From positions 1 through 64,000 of the forward strand of contig NZ_JAQIBD010000005.1 of assembly GCF_030347965.1 (NCBI RefSeq): DNA of 64,000 nt. The letters run 5' to 3'. Position 1 is the stretch's first letter, and each line of letters starts with the position of its first letter. Under the pieces are notes generated by a model. It ran no database searches and was not told the DNA's origin. It saw only the letters and a program-made list of their open reading frames with translations. Shown piece after piece: positions 53,421 through 64,000 of the stretch. The position numbers were made by a program, and so were the translations under genes. Origin of the DNA: Sulfurovum zhangzhouensis (GTDB lineage: Bacteria > Campylobacterota > Campylobacteria > Campylobacterales > Sulfurovaceae).

Positions 53421-55277
53421 ATGGGACAAATGGGAAAAATGGGAGAGATGGGGATACTTATTGTCGATGATGACAAAACCACAATATCAATACTTCATCA
53501 TATGTTGAAACCTTATGCCGATAGGATCTATCTGGCATCAGACGGGGAAGAAGGCCTTTCTCACTACAAGACATATCAACCCGATCTTATCTTATCCGAT
53601 ATCAACATGCCACGAATGAACGGCTTGGAAATGGTGGAAGAGATACGTAAGATCGATGAAGATGTCAAAATAGCAATCTTTACCGACTTTGAAAAACGGG
53701 ATATCCTGCTCAAAGCGATCGAGCTTGGCGTCAACCAATTTCTCTCAAAACCTTTCGAGGCTAAAAGTTTCTCTAAAACGATCCAACAACTGTATCATGA
53801 TATCATTGAAAAAAGGGATGCCCGGTATGAACTGGAGCGTCAAGAAGATATTTTACATGCAATCAATGAAATGTCACATAGCTTTTTACAACAGCCTGAC
53901 TGGCTATTGGCAATGTACAAAGAGATGAAAAATCTCAAAAATGCAGCAAGAGCCTCTTGTATCTTTATTTATGAAAATGAACATGACAAAACATGTTCTT
54001 CTGCTCATAAACTGCTTTACATTAACGATAATGAAAAAGCCAAAGGGAAACAAAACATCCACTACCAAAAACACCATCTTATGCGATGGAAAAATAAGTT
54101 GAAAAAAAATCAGTTGATCAATGGTAACAGGAATGATTATGATAAGTCAAAGATAAAACTTCTCAAACTCTTTAAAATCAACTCTTTACTGATACTACCG
54201 ATTTTTGTACAAGACCGTTGGTGGGGATTTTTAGGCATAGGAAACGGGCATGCTGAAGTGCTTCAAGAGAGCAATGTGGAGATGCTTAGTACCGCTGCTT
54301 CCATTATTGGCTCTGCAATCAATAACAGCCATAACCGTAAATCCCTAGAGATATCTTCAGCTGTTTTCAAACATACAATGGACGGTGTTGTTATTACTGA
54401 TGCTAAAAACAATATCGTCCACGTCAACGATGCTTGTCTAGAGATCACAGGGTATGACCGTAATACAATCATTGGTAAAAATCCGAGAGTTCTCAAATCA
54501 GGTAACCATGATAAACAGTTCTATCAAAAGATGTGGCATCAACTGCACCACGAAGGATGCTGGCAGGGAGAAATTACCAATCGTAAAAAAAACGGTGAAT
54601 TTTATATCGAATGGCTAAGTATCAATGCGATCAAGGACAGTCAAGGCAAGATAGAAAACTTTATCGCTGTCTTCTCTGATATAACGCACCACCATAAAAA
54701 TACACGTGAACAAGCCTTTCTCGCTACACACGATCCGCTAACGGGACTTTCAAACAGAATTGTGCTCAATGACAGGTTAGAACACGCCATAGAACATGCG
54801 CAACGTTTCGATAAACATATCAGTCTCATCTTTTGTGATCTTGATAACTTTAAACCGATCAATGATACTTATGGGCATACGGTAGGAGATGAAATACTCA
54901 AACGTGTAGGCTACTATCTAAAAGAGCTTTTGAGAAAAGAGGATACAGTCTGTCGTTTCGGTGGAGATGAATTTGTTATTCTCATTGAAGAGCTTGAAAA
55001 TTTCCATTATCTAGACAAGGTACTCAAGAGGATCAATAAACTCACCGCAACCCCATGCGTCATTGATGGAAAATCGATTAATATAGGTATGAGTATCGGT
55101 GCCTCGATATATCCGTATGATGGTACTAGTTCCGAACTGCTAGTCAAAGCAGCAGACCAGGCAATGTACCGGGCTAAAAGAAGCGGCAAAAACTGTATCG
55201 AGTATGCACAAGCGAATACGCAATGTTATCTGTTCGAAAAACCTCTTAAAGATACCTCGTTAAATTATGTAATCTAG
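53421..55277 (+). CDS. Response-regulator diguanylate cyclase (REC-GAF-PAS-GGDEF)
   Basis: Up to 618 residues: receiver (about 11-130, phosphoacceptor Asp60 in LILSDINMP), GAF-like region (about 150-310), PAS (about 315-425, with ITGYDRNTIIGKNPR) and GGDEF (about 440-605). The GGDEF motif at 514-518 is intact, and the product-inhibition RxxD site precedes it by 5 residues, so it should make cyclic di-GMP under feedback control. The start is uncertain: four in-frame ATGs lie 9 bases apart. The second (53430) is best spaced from AGGAG. No partner kinase is adjacent. Confidence 0.9.
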   Translation: MGQMGKMGEMGILIVDDDKTTISILHHMLKPYADRIYLASDGEEGLSHYKTYQPDLILSDINMPRMNGLEMVEEIRKIDEDVKIAIFTDFEKRDILLKAIELGVNQFLSKPFEAKSFSKTIQQLYHDIIEKRDARYELERQEDILHAINEMSHSFLQQPDWLLAMYKEMKNLKNAARASCIFIYENEHDKTCSSAHKLLYINDNEKAKGKQNIHYQKHHLMRWKNKLKKNQLINGNRNDYDKSKIKLLKLFKINSLLILPIFVQDRWWGFLGIGNGHAEVLQESNVEMLSTAASIIGSAINNSHNRKSLEISSAVFKHTMDGVVITDAKNNIVHVNDACLEITGYDRNTIIGKNPRVLKSGNHDKQFYQKMWHQLHHEGCWQGEITNRKKNGEFYIEWLSINAIKDSQGKIENFIAVFSDITHHHKNTREQAFLATHDPLTGLSNRIVLNDRLEHAIEHAQRFDKHISLIFCDLDNFKPINDTYGHTVGDEILKRVGYYLKELLRKEDTVCRFGGDEFVILIEELENFHYLDKVLKRINKLTATPCVIDGKSINIGMSIGASIYPYDGTSSELLVKAADQAMYRAKRSGKNCIEYAQANTQCYLFEKPLKDTSLNYVI

Positions 55278-55287
55278 CAAATACTAT

Positions 55288-56055
55288 TCAATCAATAAAT
55301 TCTTTTAATAGAGTGTAATAACTTTTATCAGATGATATTGTATTATGACCTTTTCCTTCAATCACTTTAATCGTAAGATCATTTTGAACAAAATATTTCG
55401 CAAGTGTATAAGCATGACTTGCAGGTATGATCTTATCATCCTGTGCTATAAGCATTAGTGTCTTTTTTGCACTATTTTTTTCAACATACTCTACACTGCG
55501 ATATTTATCTTTCAAAAAAAATGACATAGGGAAAATAGGATATTGTTCTTGCGCAACACTCTGAAGCGTATCAAAAGGTGTAATAAGAACCAGCTTTTCT
55601 ATCTCTCTTTGTGAGGCTAGATAAACTGCAACTGCGGAACCTAAACTTCGTCCTATAGCGATGATATGCTGATGATCTTTCTTGATATTATCATAGATAT
55701 ATATCGCATCATTAAAAAGTCCTGCTTGCGTCGGAGTACCACTGCTTCCCCCATACCCTCTATAGTTGACCAGATAAACGGTATACTCGGGAAATTTGTC
55801 AAAAAAAACTTCTGCACTATGGGCAACTGACTCGGCATTGCCGCCAAAGTAGACAATAGCATTCTTTTTACCCTCATTTAAAGTAATGACTCTAATAGTT
55901 TCATCATCATTCATAAATATCTTTTCGGTAAATGCATGTTTCACAAGAGGAGTCGGATAGTAAATCAAACTGTTTTGAAAAAGGTAAAGCAGTAATCCAA
56001 CAAGAAAATAAATCATTAAAATAGACGCAATAACAGAAAAAAACATTTTTTTCAT
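55288..56055 (-). CDS. Alpha/beta-hydrolase with N-terminal membrane anchor
   Basis: 255 residues. One hydrophobic helix (about 6-27) is followed by an alpha/beta-hydrolase domain. The oxyanion region is VYFGGNAES, the nucleophile Ser is in GRSLGSAVA near 142, a late Asp is in IAQDDKIIP, and the His is in EGKGHNTI. It resembles the ABHD13/ABHD17-type hydrolases often called BEM46-like. The substrate is unknown. It overlaps ribF by 4 bases, so it belongs to the tlyA-ribF operon. Confidence 0.8.
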   Translation of the reverse strand: MKKMFFSVIASILMIYFLVGLLLYLFQNSLIYYPTPLVKHAFTEKIFMNDDETIRVITLNEGKKNAIVYFGGNAESVAHSAEVFFDKFPEYTVYLVNYRGYGGSSGTPTQAGLFNDAIYIYDNIKKDHQHIIAIGRSLGSAVAVYLASQREIEKLVLITPFDTLQSVAQEQYPIFPMSFFLKDKYRSVEYVEKNSAKKTLMLIAQDDKIIPASHAYTLAKYFVQNDLTIKVIEGKGHNTISSDKSYYTLLKEFID

Positions 56056-56858
56056 CCTAAAAGTTCTTTTGCCTTTTTAATATCCTCTTCAATCTGGATT
56101 TTCAATGCTTCAAAACTGTCAAACTTTTTATTGACACGAATAAGATCTAAAAATTTCAGAGATACAATGTCGTGGATATTATCTATTACATGATCAAGGA
56201 TATGTGTTTCAACAGCGAAATTTCCATCTGTGGTCACACGGTTTCCCAAAAAACTTACCGAATCATACCAGGTATCACCCAACTTAGTCCGTGTAGCATA
56301 TACTCCTTCTAGAGGAAGTTGATAATGATCAACAGAAAGATTGAGCGTAGGAACAAAAGATTCTTTCCCAAGTCCCTGTCCGCGTATTACTTCCCCTTCA
56401 ATTTCATAACATCTTCCCAGAAGTTCATTGGCCATTTTAACCCTTCCTTCTCGAAGATACTCCTTGATCGTACGGGAATGTACAGGAATTCCTTCATAGC
56501 ATACCTGATCTATTATCGTTACTTCACCATCAAAAAGCTCTTTGAGCAGTGCAGCATTACCTATTTTCCCTTGTCCAAAAAGAAAATCATATCCTACGAC
56601 GATCTTTTCAAGCAGTGGAAAATCCTCTAACAGCCTCGCTACAAATGCTTTCGGGGTTAAACCTTTGATCTTATCAAAGTGATAAAAGCAACAGATCTTG
56701 TCCGTATAATAACTACGCTTATACCCAGGTGTAAGATAACCGCCGTTTCTCTCAATGATCACGATCGCTTCAGCCTGAGCTACCAAAACCTGATGCCCAA
56801 GATGAAAGCCGTCAAAAGAACCAATGGCAATAGATTTGATCTGATTGGTTAAGCTCAC
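56052..56858 (-). CDS. ribF: Bifunctional riboflavin kinase/FAD synthetase
   Basis: 268 residues, a little short for the family (usually about 300). An N-terminal FAD synthetase domain has IGSFDGFHLGHQ near 12 and VVGYDFLFGQGK near 97. A C-terminal riboflavin kinase domain (about 150-268) includes GKESFVPTLNL. It makes FMN, then FAD. The start is GTG, sharing a G with the tlyA stop (TAGTG), so translation is coupled. It is followed by the hydrolase with a 4-base overlap. Confidence 0.92.
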   Translation of the reverse strand: MSLTNQIKSIAIGSFDGFHLGHQVLVAQAEAIVIIERNGGYLTPGYKRSYYTDKICCFYHFDKIKGLTPKAFVARLLEDFPLLEKIVVGYDFLFGQGKIGNAALLKELFDGEVTIIDQVCYEGIPVHSRTIKEYLREGRVKMANELLGRCYEIEGEVIRGQGLGKESFVPTLNLSVDHYQLPLEGVYATRTKLGDTWYDSVSFLGNRVTTDGNFAVETHILDHVIDNIHDIVSLKFLDLIRVNKKFDSFEALKIQIEEDIKKAKELLG

Positions 56859-57577
56859 TACTTTTGCCCCGATTTAGCATAGTGATAGAGATACTCCTGA
56901 TTACCTGATTTTCCAGCTACCAGTGAAGCCGTCTGAAACTTTTGTTCCCATCCGAGATCCTCTGCATATGCTTCAAACTCCTCTTTTCTCTTACGGATCG
57001 CATCAATATCCTGTACAACACCTTTACTGTCTCGTTTTACTTCACGCCCCACTTCAAACTGAGGTTTATAAAGAATGATGATATCTTTCGTGCTTAACCT
57101 ATCAATATCATCAATAATCTGCAGTATCGAGATAAAAGAGACATCACAAGTAACTACTTCAAAACCTTTTTCATCCTCAAAGTCACGGATATCTGTCTCT
57201 TCATATAAAGAGAGTCTTGCATCTCCTCTTAGTGAAATATGCAGTTGATTACTCCCAACATCTACACATGTAAGTGACCCTACTTCATTTTCAAGCAGTA
57301 TCTGGGCAAACCCGCCTGTACTTGAGCCGATATCAAGTGCACGTTTCCCTTGCAGTTCCATTGGATACGTAGATAAAAAGCTCTCTAGTTTACGTGCTGC
57401 ACGGCTTACATAGAATTTTTCATCTTCTACTTCTACCTGAGTTTCAGGCGAAATCTTCTGTGATGCCTTGGCTTTCTTGCCGTCTACAGTAACCTTCCCT
57501 GCTTTGATCGCATCCAATGCTCTATTACGACTCTCGAAGTAACCCTCTTCAACAAGGTATTTATCTAATCTCATCAT
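56858..57577 (-). CDS. tlyA: TlyA-family S4/FtsJ-like RNA methyltransferase
   Basis: 239 residues. An S4 RNA-binding domain (1-60: MRLDKYLVEEGYFESRNRA) is followed by an FtsJ-like SAM domain (ALDIGSSTGGFAQILL near 80, YKPQFEVGR near 170). TlyA methylates the ribose of 16S/23S rRNA cytidines and affects capreomycin sensitivity. In Campylobacter it is also called a haemolysin. It heads the operon tlyA-ribF-hydrolase. Confidence 0.92.
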   Translation of the reverse strand: MMRLDKYLVEEGYFESRNRALDAIKAGKVTVDGKKAKASQKISPETQVEVEDEKFYVSRAARKLESFLSTYPMELQGKRALDIGSSTGGFAQILLENEVGSLTCVDVGSNQLHISLRGDARLSLYEETDIRDFEDEKGFEVVTCDVSFISILQIIDDIDRLSTKDIIILYKPQFEVGREVKRDSKGVVQDIDAIRKRKEEFEAYAEDLGWEQKFQTASLVAGKSGNQEYLYHYAKSGQK

Positions 57578-57667
57578 TCTTTCTTTTTATAAAATTTTTT
57601 AACTCGGAAGTAAAATAAGGGATATTATATCATTCCAACAGATAAACCCTCGAAACGTAACTCTTTT

Positions 57668-58573
57668 TTATCCTCTTTTGACGTTGAAAAGTAAAACTGC
57701 AGCAAACGCAAGCAGACATCCTACTACTGTGGATAGTGCGATCTGCTCATCAAAAACGATCCAGCTTGATACGATAGCCCCGACCGGAACAATGAACATA
57801 AACACACCGGTATTATGTGCGCCTATCTTTCCTGCTGAGATAAAATACAGTGCTGTACTGAATGTCCCCGGAAACAATCCGATAAAAATCATCGTCCACC
57901 AAAATACACTATCATAGGAATCAAAATCAAATGGATGATACGGAAGGGCCAGAAGCATATTGGTAAGTCCCGCTACACCAAAAACTACTGTAGTATAAAA
58001 CATAGGATGGGCTCTTTTGGATGCTTTTTGCGCAAAGATAGTGACTACTGCCCAGACAACCGCACACCCCAAAAAGTAGATACTCTCCACATTTAAAAAC
58101 CCCAACCCCTCAAAAGGAACCCTAAGCAGTATCAGTGCACCCACTATCCCTAGAGTAAGCGCAGCGATCTGCCAAAAGGCTACGGCAACACCCAAAAATG
58201 CAATAGAGATAAAATAAGTTATGATCGGAGAGAGTGCCGTGACCATCGTTCCGCCGTATCCTGCCTGTCCATGCACAAGCCCTGCAAAGAAAAGATAGTT
58301 GAATGCAGCGGTCAAAAGCCCCGCAGCAATCATATAAAATAGCCCTTTTGCATCTGTCTTATACGGAATTTTCATCATCCAAATCACAGGAAGGATGCTT
58401 ATAAAAGAGATGGCATAACGCCAAAAACCCGCTACCTGAGGACTCGCATGTGCTGCAGCCATCTTTCCTGCCGTCCAGGCCATACCCCATAGCAGCATTG
58501 CAACGATCATACCAATCAGATAACGTGTAGTATTTGGTGTTGTAGGCATCACAATTCCTGAATTTTTTCGCAA
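57668..58573 (-). CDS. EamA/DMT-family transporter
   Basis: 301 residues with ten hydrophobic helices arranged as two EamA repeats (about 13-145 and 165-298), as in the drug/metabolite transporter superfamily of inner-membrane exporters. The WGMAWTAGKMAA start is typical. The substrate (amino acid, nucleotide or other metabolite) cannot be predicted. It is a single gene, 90 bases before tlyA and 33 after the next membrane-protein gene. Confidence 0.87.
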   Translation of the reverse strand: MRKNSGIVMPTTPNTTRYLIGMIVAMLLWGMAWTAGKMAAAHASPQVAGFWRYAISFISILPVIWMMKIPYKTDAKGLFYMIAAGLLTAAFNYLFFAGLVHGQAGYGGTMVTALSPIITYFISIAFLGVAVAFWQIAALTLGIVGALILLRVPFEGLGFLNVESIYFLGCAVVWAVVTIFAQKASKRAHPMFYTTVVFGVAGLTNMLLALPYHPFDFDSYDSVFWWTMIFIGLFPGTFSTALYFISAGKIGAHNTGVFMFIVPVGAIVSSWIVFDEQIALSTVVGCLLAFAAVLLFNVKRG

Positions 58574-58606
58574 TTATAGTGGAAAATCCAAGTATTAGAT
58601 TTAATA

Positions 58607-59185
58607 TTATGAATATTTTTTAAAGAAAACAACAGCACACAAAATAGCTATAATAAACGCTCCAAAGAATAAAAGAATTTTCGCTGGTTTCTTTGATTGT
58701 TCTTCCAGATATTCTTTTGGTGTTTTAAAAATCAGTGTTTTGGTTTTTGTTTCAAAATCATCAAAAGGAATTGAAGTCTTTGTTTGTGTATCTATTATCA
58801 AATTTTTGGGTTCATTGGACTTCCTGATAAACAATAGATTATCTTGTAATGCAAAAACAAATTTTTCAGAAAATGATTTGACATTCGTTGCTAAAATCTT
58901 TTCTCCATCCTTCAATACAGCATCATCAAAAGAATCAATCCATTCTATCGTATAACCGTTTTGTACTTCACAATACCCGCTATCAAAAAATCCGCCTGAA
59001 CGTTTCCCTATCAACTGAGAGCCAAGTTGATTTATTCCAACAAATATAAAAATAAAGACGATTAAAGAAGTGAAAACTCTCAAGAATGTTTTGGAATAGC
59101 TATCTTTTTTTATCATAATTGCAATAACCGATGAAAGGAACACAAGTATAATAATCCAGAATACTATTGTGATTCCAGCACCCAT
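58607..59185 (-). CDS. Membrane protein with central soluble domain, unknown function
   Basis: 192 residues. Two N-terminal helices (about 4-24 and 31-50) come first, then a beta-rich soluble domain (about 58-155) and a C-terminal helix (about 167-187). No catalytic motif. It starts 3 bases after ligA ends, so it is probably translated from the ligA transcript. Family not recognised. A PH-like or sensing domain is possible from the strand pattern alone. Confidence 0.65.
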   Translation of the reverse strand: MGAGITIVFWIIILVFLSSVIAIMIKKDSYSKTFLRVFTSLIVFIFIFVGINQLGSQLIGKRSGGFFDSGYCEVQNGYTIEWIDSFDDAVLKDGEKILATNVKSFSEKFVFALQDNLLFIRKSNEPKNLIIDTQTKTSIPFDDFETKTKTLIFKTPKEYLEEQSKKPAKILLFFGAFIIAILCAVVFFKKYS

Positions 59186-59188
59186 AAC

Positions 59189-61781
<2,593 letters not shown>

Positions 61782-61785
<4 letters not shown>

Positions 61786-62924
61786 GATCTCAATGCTTCC
61801 TGTACTGCCAAAGCCTGTTTGTGTTCGGCCACATCATGACAACGTACGATACTTGCACCATTTTCCACTGCTTTAAGGTGCAGTATCAACGTCCCAGGTA
61901 ATCTCTCTTCAGTCGGTGTCGGAATGATCTTACTGATCATCGATTTTCTGCTTGCCCCTATCAGTACTTCACAACCAAAGTGAGTGAAATGATTCATATT
62001 TTTCAAAAGTGCGAGGTTATGTTCAAGTGATTTTCCAAAACCTATACCTACATCAAGGATGATCTGCTCACGGCTGAGTCCCATCGCTTCACATTTAGCA
62101 ATACGATCTTCAAAGAAGGTGCTCACTTCAGCAGTAACATCTTCATAGTGCGGATCTTTCTGCATACTTACGGGCGTACCCTGCATATGCATTATACAAA
62201 GCTTGGCATTGTATTGGAGCGCAAGTTCAATAATCTTTTCATCAGCTGCACCGGTAATATCATTGATAAGGCCAAATCCACTTCGCAGTGAATATTCTAC
62301 AACACTTGGTGTATAGCTATCTATACTAAAAAGCGCTTTTTCATAAAGCTTTTGATCATGTATCGCATCACATATCGGTTTGATGCGTTCGAGCTCTTCC
62401 TCTCCACTTACTTCCTTTGCGCCTGGTCTGGAAGAGACTGCACCTATATCGATGATGCTTGCACCGTCCGCTATCATCTTTTCACACTGGGTTACTGCAT
62501 CCCCGGCAACAAATCTGCTTCCCTCGAAAAAACTGTCATCATTGGCATTAATGATCCCCATAATGCGTGTCGGAAAACTGTTGGAGGAAAGAAACTTTTT
62601 TAATTCACCTGCCAATGCCTTGAGTCCAAAAGGCTGTGCGAGTTCTTTGCGCGAGAGTATCTCGATATGCTTTTTTGTTCCAATCAAAATACAGTCATAG
62701 GTTGGTTTGTCACAAAGTATCACGCCCCCCGGAACTGCCAACTCAGCTCCGATACTCAATGCATCCTGCTTTAATATATTTGCGGCAGGGGCCTTGAGAT
62801 CCTTGATATAGAAGTACATCAACTCCATCTTCTTAGCCATGATAGAGATACCCCCGCTCTCTACGCCGAGCTTATTCAGGGCAGCTTCTTTATCTGTAAT
62901 TTCACCTAGTTTATAGATATTCAT
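61782..62924 (-). CDS. folP: Dihydropteroate synthase
   Basis: Joins dihydropterin pyrophosphate to p-aminobenzoate in folate synthesis, the sulfonamide target. I start at ATG 62924 with GGAGG 9 bases ahead. The longer frame to 63071 reads through hairpins. The product is 380 residues, about 100 longer at the N-terminus than E. coli FolP, as I recall for H. pylori. The TIM-barrel motifs are MGIINANDDSF near 165 (for the usual GIxNxTPDSF), IDIGAVSSRPGA near 205, and GASRKSMI near 330. It lies between holB and the SanA-like gene. Confidence 0.92.
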
Positions 62925-62962
62925 ACTACCTAACCTCCATAAATCACACGAAGTGTGCTTTA

Positions 62963-63073
62963 TCATGGCGAACGACCTTGCAAGCAAAGCGATTCGAGAG
63001 CCATGACGATTTTTTGCTTCGTTTTTTTTAAAAAAATGAAGAGAATAACAACACCACGTACTTAAGTACATGG
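62963..63073. repeat. Inverted repeats in the holB-folP gap
   Basis: A long imperfect hairpin (62963-63006; outer 7-bp TCATGGC/GCCATGA, then further paired bases toward a small loop) and a 20-base near-palindrome (63054-63073, one mismatched pair, core GTACTTAAGTAC) flank poly-T/poly-A tracts. A short 5-bp hairpin lies at 62945-62957. They may be transcript-processing or attenuation structures in front of folP, or relics of a repeat element. Confidence 0.5.
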
Positions 63074-63098
63074 CATTTCAAAAAAATATAAAACTATT

Positions 63099-63722
63099 TT
63101 ACCGCTTTTTCTTTGCCAGTAGCTTCAAAAGTAGTGTATTGAGCACAAAGGTCGGGGGTGAACCCATATCTAGCGCCATAAAGGCATTGGAAAAGAGGTT
63201 TAGCGTTTTTTCATCAAGGTTGAACTTTCCTGAATGCATCGCTTCTTTGGAGATCTCCTCTACGATCCTTTTCATCTCTGCAGCGGCTGTACGCTTATGC
63301 TCCTGTACAAATGTATAGACAGTTTCTAAAGAAAGCTGGGAGATATCCAGTCCCAACTCCTCATTTGCAGCTGCATCACTGAGTACCTGTATCGGAAGTC
63401 GTGAACGTATCGTAGCAAGTATGGTAGCTTTGCTTGGTGTGATTAAAATGAACTCTTTATTAGGTGGAGGCTCTTCAATGACTTTGAGTAGTTTATTTTG
63501 TACTATGGGACTAAAAATACGTGCAGCAAGGATGATCACAGTAGTCTCTTCACTTGCAAGATAGGCTTTTTCTATAGCCAGTGCAGCATCTTCGACCAAG
63601 AAATTATCTTCTTTTACGATCTTGATGATACGTTCGTTACTTTGCAGTGCTTCAAGTGCTTTAATCGTCTCTTCAATCTGTGAACTGATCACTACTTGGC
63701 TAGTAAGTTCTAGTCTGCTCAT
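63099..63722 (-). CDS. holB: DNA polymerase III delta-prime subunit (HolB-like)
   Basis: 207 residues, much shorter than E. coli HolB (334), as in other Campylobacterota. It has the clamp-loader fold region with VEDAALAIEKAYLA and the ILAARIFSPIVQNKLLKVIEEPPPN block near 80-105. The latter is the sensor-like segment common to delta-prime and gamma subunits. The Walker A region is absent, as expected for delta-prime. It overlaps the hobA stop by 4 bases. hobA-holB-folP matches H. pylori HP1230-HP1232. Confidence 0.87.
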   Translation of the reverse strand: MSRLELTSQVVISSQIEETIKALEALQSNERIIKIVKEDNFLVEDAALAIEKAYLASEETTVIILAARIFSPIVQNKLLKVIEEPPPNKEFILITPSKATILATIRSRLPIQVLSDAAANEELGLDISQLSLETVYTFVQEHKRTAAAEMKRIVEEISKEAMHSGKFNLDEKTLNLFSNAFMALDMGSPPTFVLNTLLLKLLAKKKR

Positions 63723-64000
63723 AACTCTAAGTCTAAATCGCCAAATAGTGCTGCAGATAATGTCTCATCAAAAAGTCTATAAAGCTGCAGAAGTTTAATA
63801 TCTAAAAGCGGATCGGAACTACGAAGATGAAAACTGTTTTGAGCTTCTTCATCCATCAACCACAAAAAATTGTCATCATTTCTAAATGCAATCTTGGTAG
63901 CAGCATGATCACCTTTTCCAATATACCAGATATAATAGCCGTTTGGATAAGAGATATCCAACATATCTTCAAGCAGTTGAATATCTTCTTTTGACTTCAC
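63719..64000 (-). CDS. hobA: HobA, DnaA-binding replication-initiation protein (partial)
   Basis: Only the last 93 codons lie in the window. The family has about 180 residues, so the 5' half is beyond 64000, and the GTG at the edge is probably an internal Val. The FxLRSSDPLLDIKLLQLYRLFDE segment fits the C-terminal half of HobA, a tetrameric DiaA-like protein that holds DnaA molecules at oriC in Campylobacterota. Its place before holB and folP supports this strongly. The window thus also carries a second replication-control candidate, the HP1021 homologue. Confidence 0.82.
   Translation of the reverse strand: MKSKEDIQLLEDMLDISYPNGYYIWYIGKGDHAATKIAFRNDDNFLWLMDEEAQNSFHLRSSDPLLDIKLLQLYRLFDETLSAALFGDLDLEL

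Noticed and set aside
62925-63071. 49-residue N-terminal extension of FolP
   Set aside because: It translates the intergenic hairpins, has no ribosome site, and the ATG at 62924 has GGAGG and gives the 380-residue length known in the phylum.

Overview
The window reads as chromosomal core of a chemolithoautotrophic Campylobacterota bacterium (former Epsilonproteobacteria), most like the Sulfurovum/Sulfurimonas side of that phylum. Evidence seen directly: an ATP-citrate lyase pair (aclB-aclA, reverse TCA cycle), aminofutalosine synthase (futalosine menaquinone route), an IspD-IspF fusion, a DUF1882 protein, a HobA fragment, an HP1021-type atypical response regulator, and TTG/GTG starts with low-GC sequence. 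Three blocks match gene orders I recall from Campylobacter jejuni / Helicobacter pylori: mrp-ispDF-HP1021 homologue-sat-pgpA; cvpA-fur-lysS-glyA-DUF1882-SPOR-(trpE)...aroE; and hobA-holB-folP-ligA-tlyA-ribF-cmoA. No tRNA, rRNA, CRISPR array, insertion sequence or phage gene was found.

Layout. 1-6.8 kb, minus strand: aclBA with a clear terminator, then membrane protein-pabA/trpG-phosphoribosyltransferase-mqnE. 6.9-11.2 kb, plus: a GlnD-type nucleotidyltransferase and glmS. 11.2-15.3 kb: a coiled-coil protein, an orphan exosortase, and a four-gene metal (probably zinc) uptake cassette with a His-rich outer-membrane barrel but no ABC ATPase. 15.4-20.7 kb: mrp, then plus-strand ispDF, atypical regulator, ATP sulfurylase, pgpA. 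20.7-22 kb: malic enzyme. 22-30.3 kb: a respiratory molybdoenzyme module (Fe-S subunit, NrfD-like anchor, 1112-residue catalytic subunit, then a TorD chaperone, a multi-cluster ferredoxin and two small unknown proteins) with a Fur-box-like palindrome in front. 30.5-34.3 kb: kinase, thioredoxin-like, dapE, esterase, rhodanese and a ferredoxin-thioredoxin-reductase-like protein. 34.4-44.1 kb, plus: gatC, arsC-like, pilT, cvpA, fur, lysS, glyA, DUF1882, SPOR, trpE, with two small genes of unknown role. 44.2-47.8 kb, minus: a NapH/NosR-like Fe-S membrane protein and a TonB-dependent receptor, lying between trpE and aroE. 48.1-55.3 kb: aroE, an ArsRS-like two-component system, class II DAHP synthase, cmoA and a response-regulator diguanylate cyclase. 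55.3-64 kb, minus: hydrolase, ribF, tlyA, EamA transporter, membrane protein, ligA, SanA-like, folP, holB and the 3' half of hobA.

Most interesting: the 5' leader of the TonB-dependent receptor (about 47843-47985). A promoter is placed so that the RNA would begin at the 5' strand of a perfect 11-bp P1 helix closing a three-way junction that also holds a perfect 10-bp helix. The 3' strand of P1 can alternatively pair over seven bases with the receptor's Shine-Dalgarno sequence. That is the architecture of a translational riboswitch, and I do not recognise it as a known class. A second, weaker structured-RNA candidate lies at 15447-15552. Also notable are the unassigned molybdoenzyme module with its Fur-like operator, the ATPase-less metal cassette, the orphan exosortase and a zinc-ribbon tail on LysS.

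All gene functions are read from motifs, lengths and context. No database or folding program was run.
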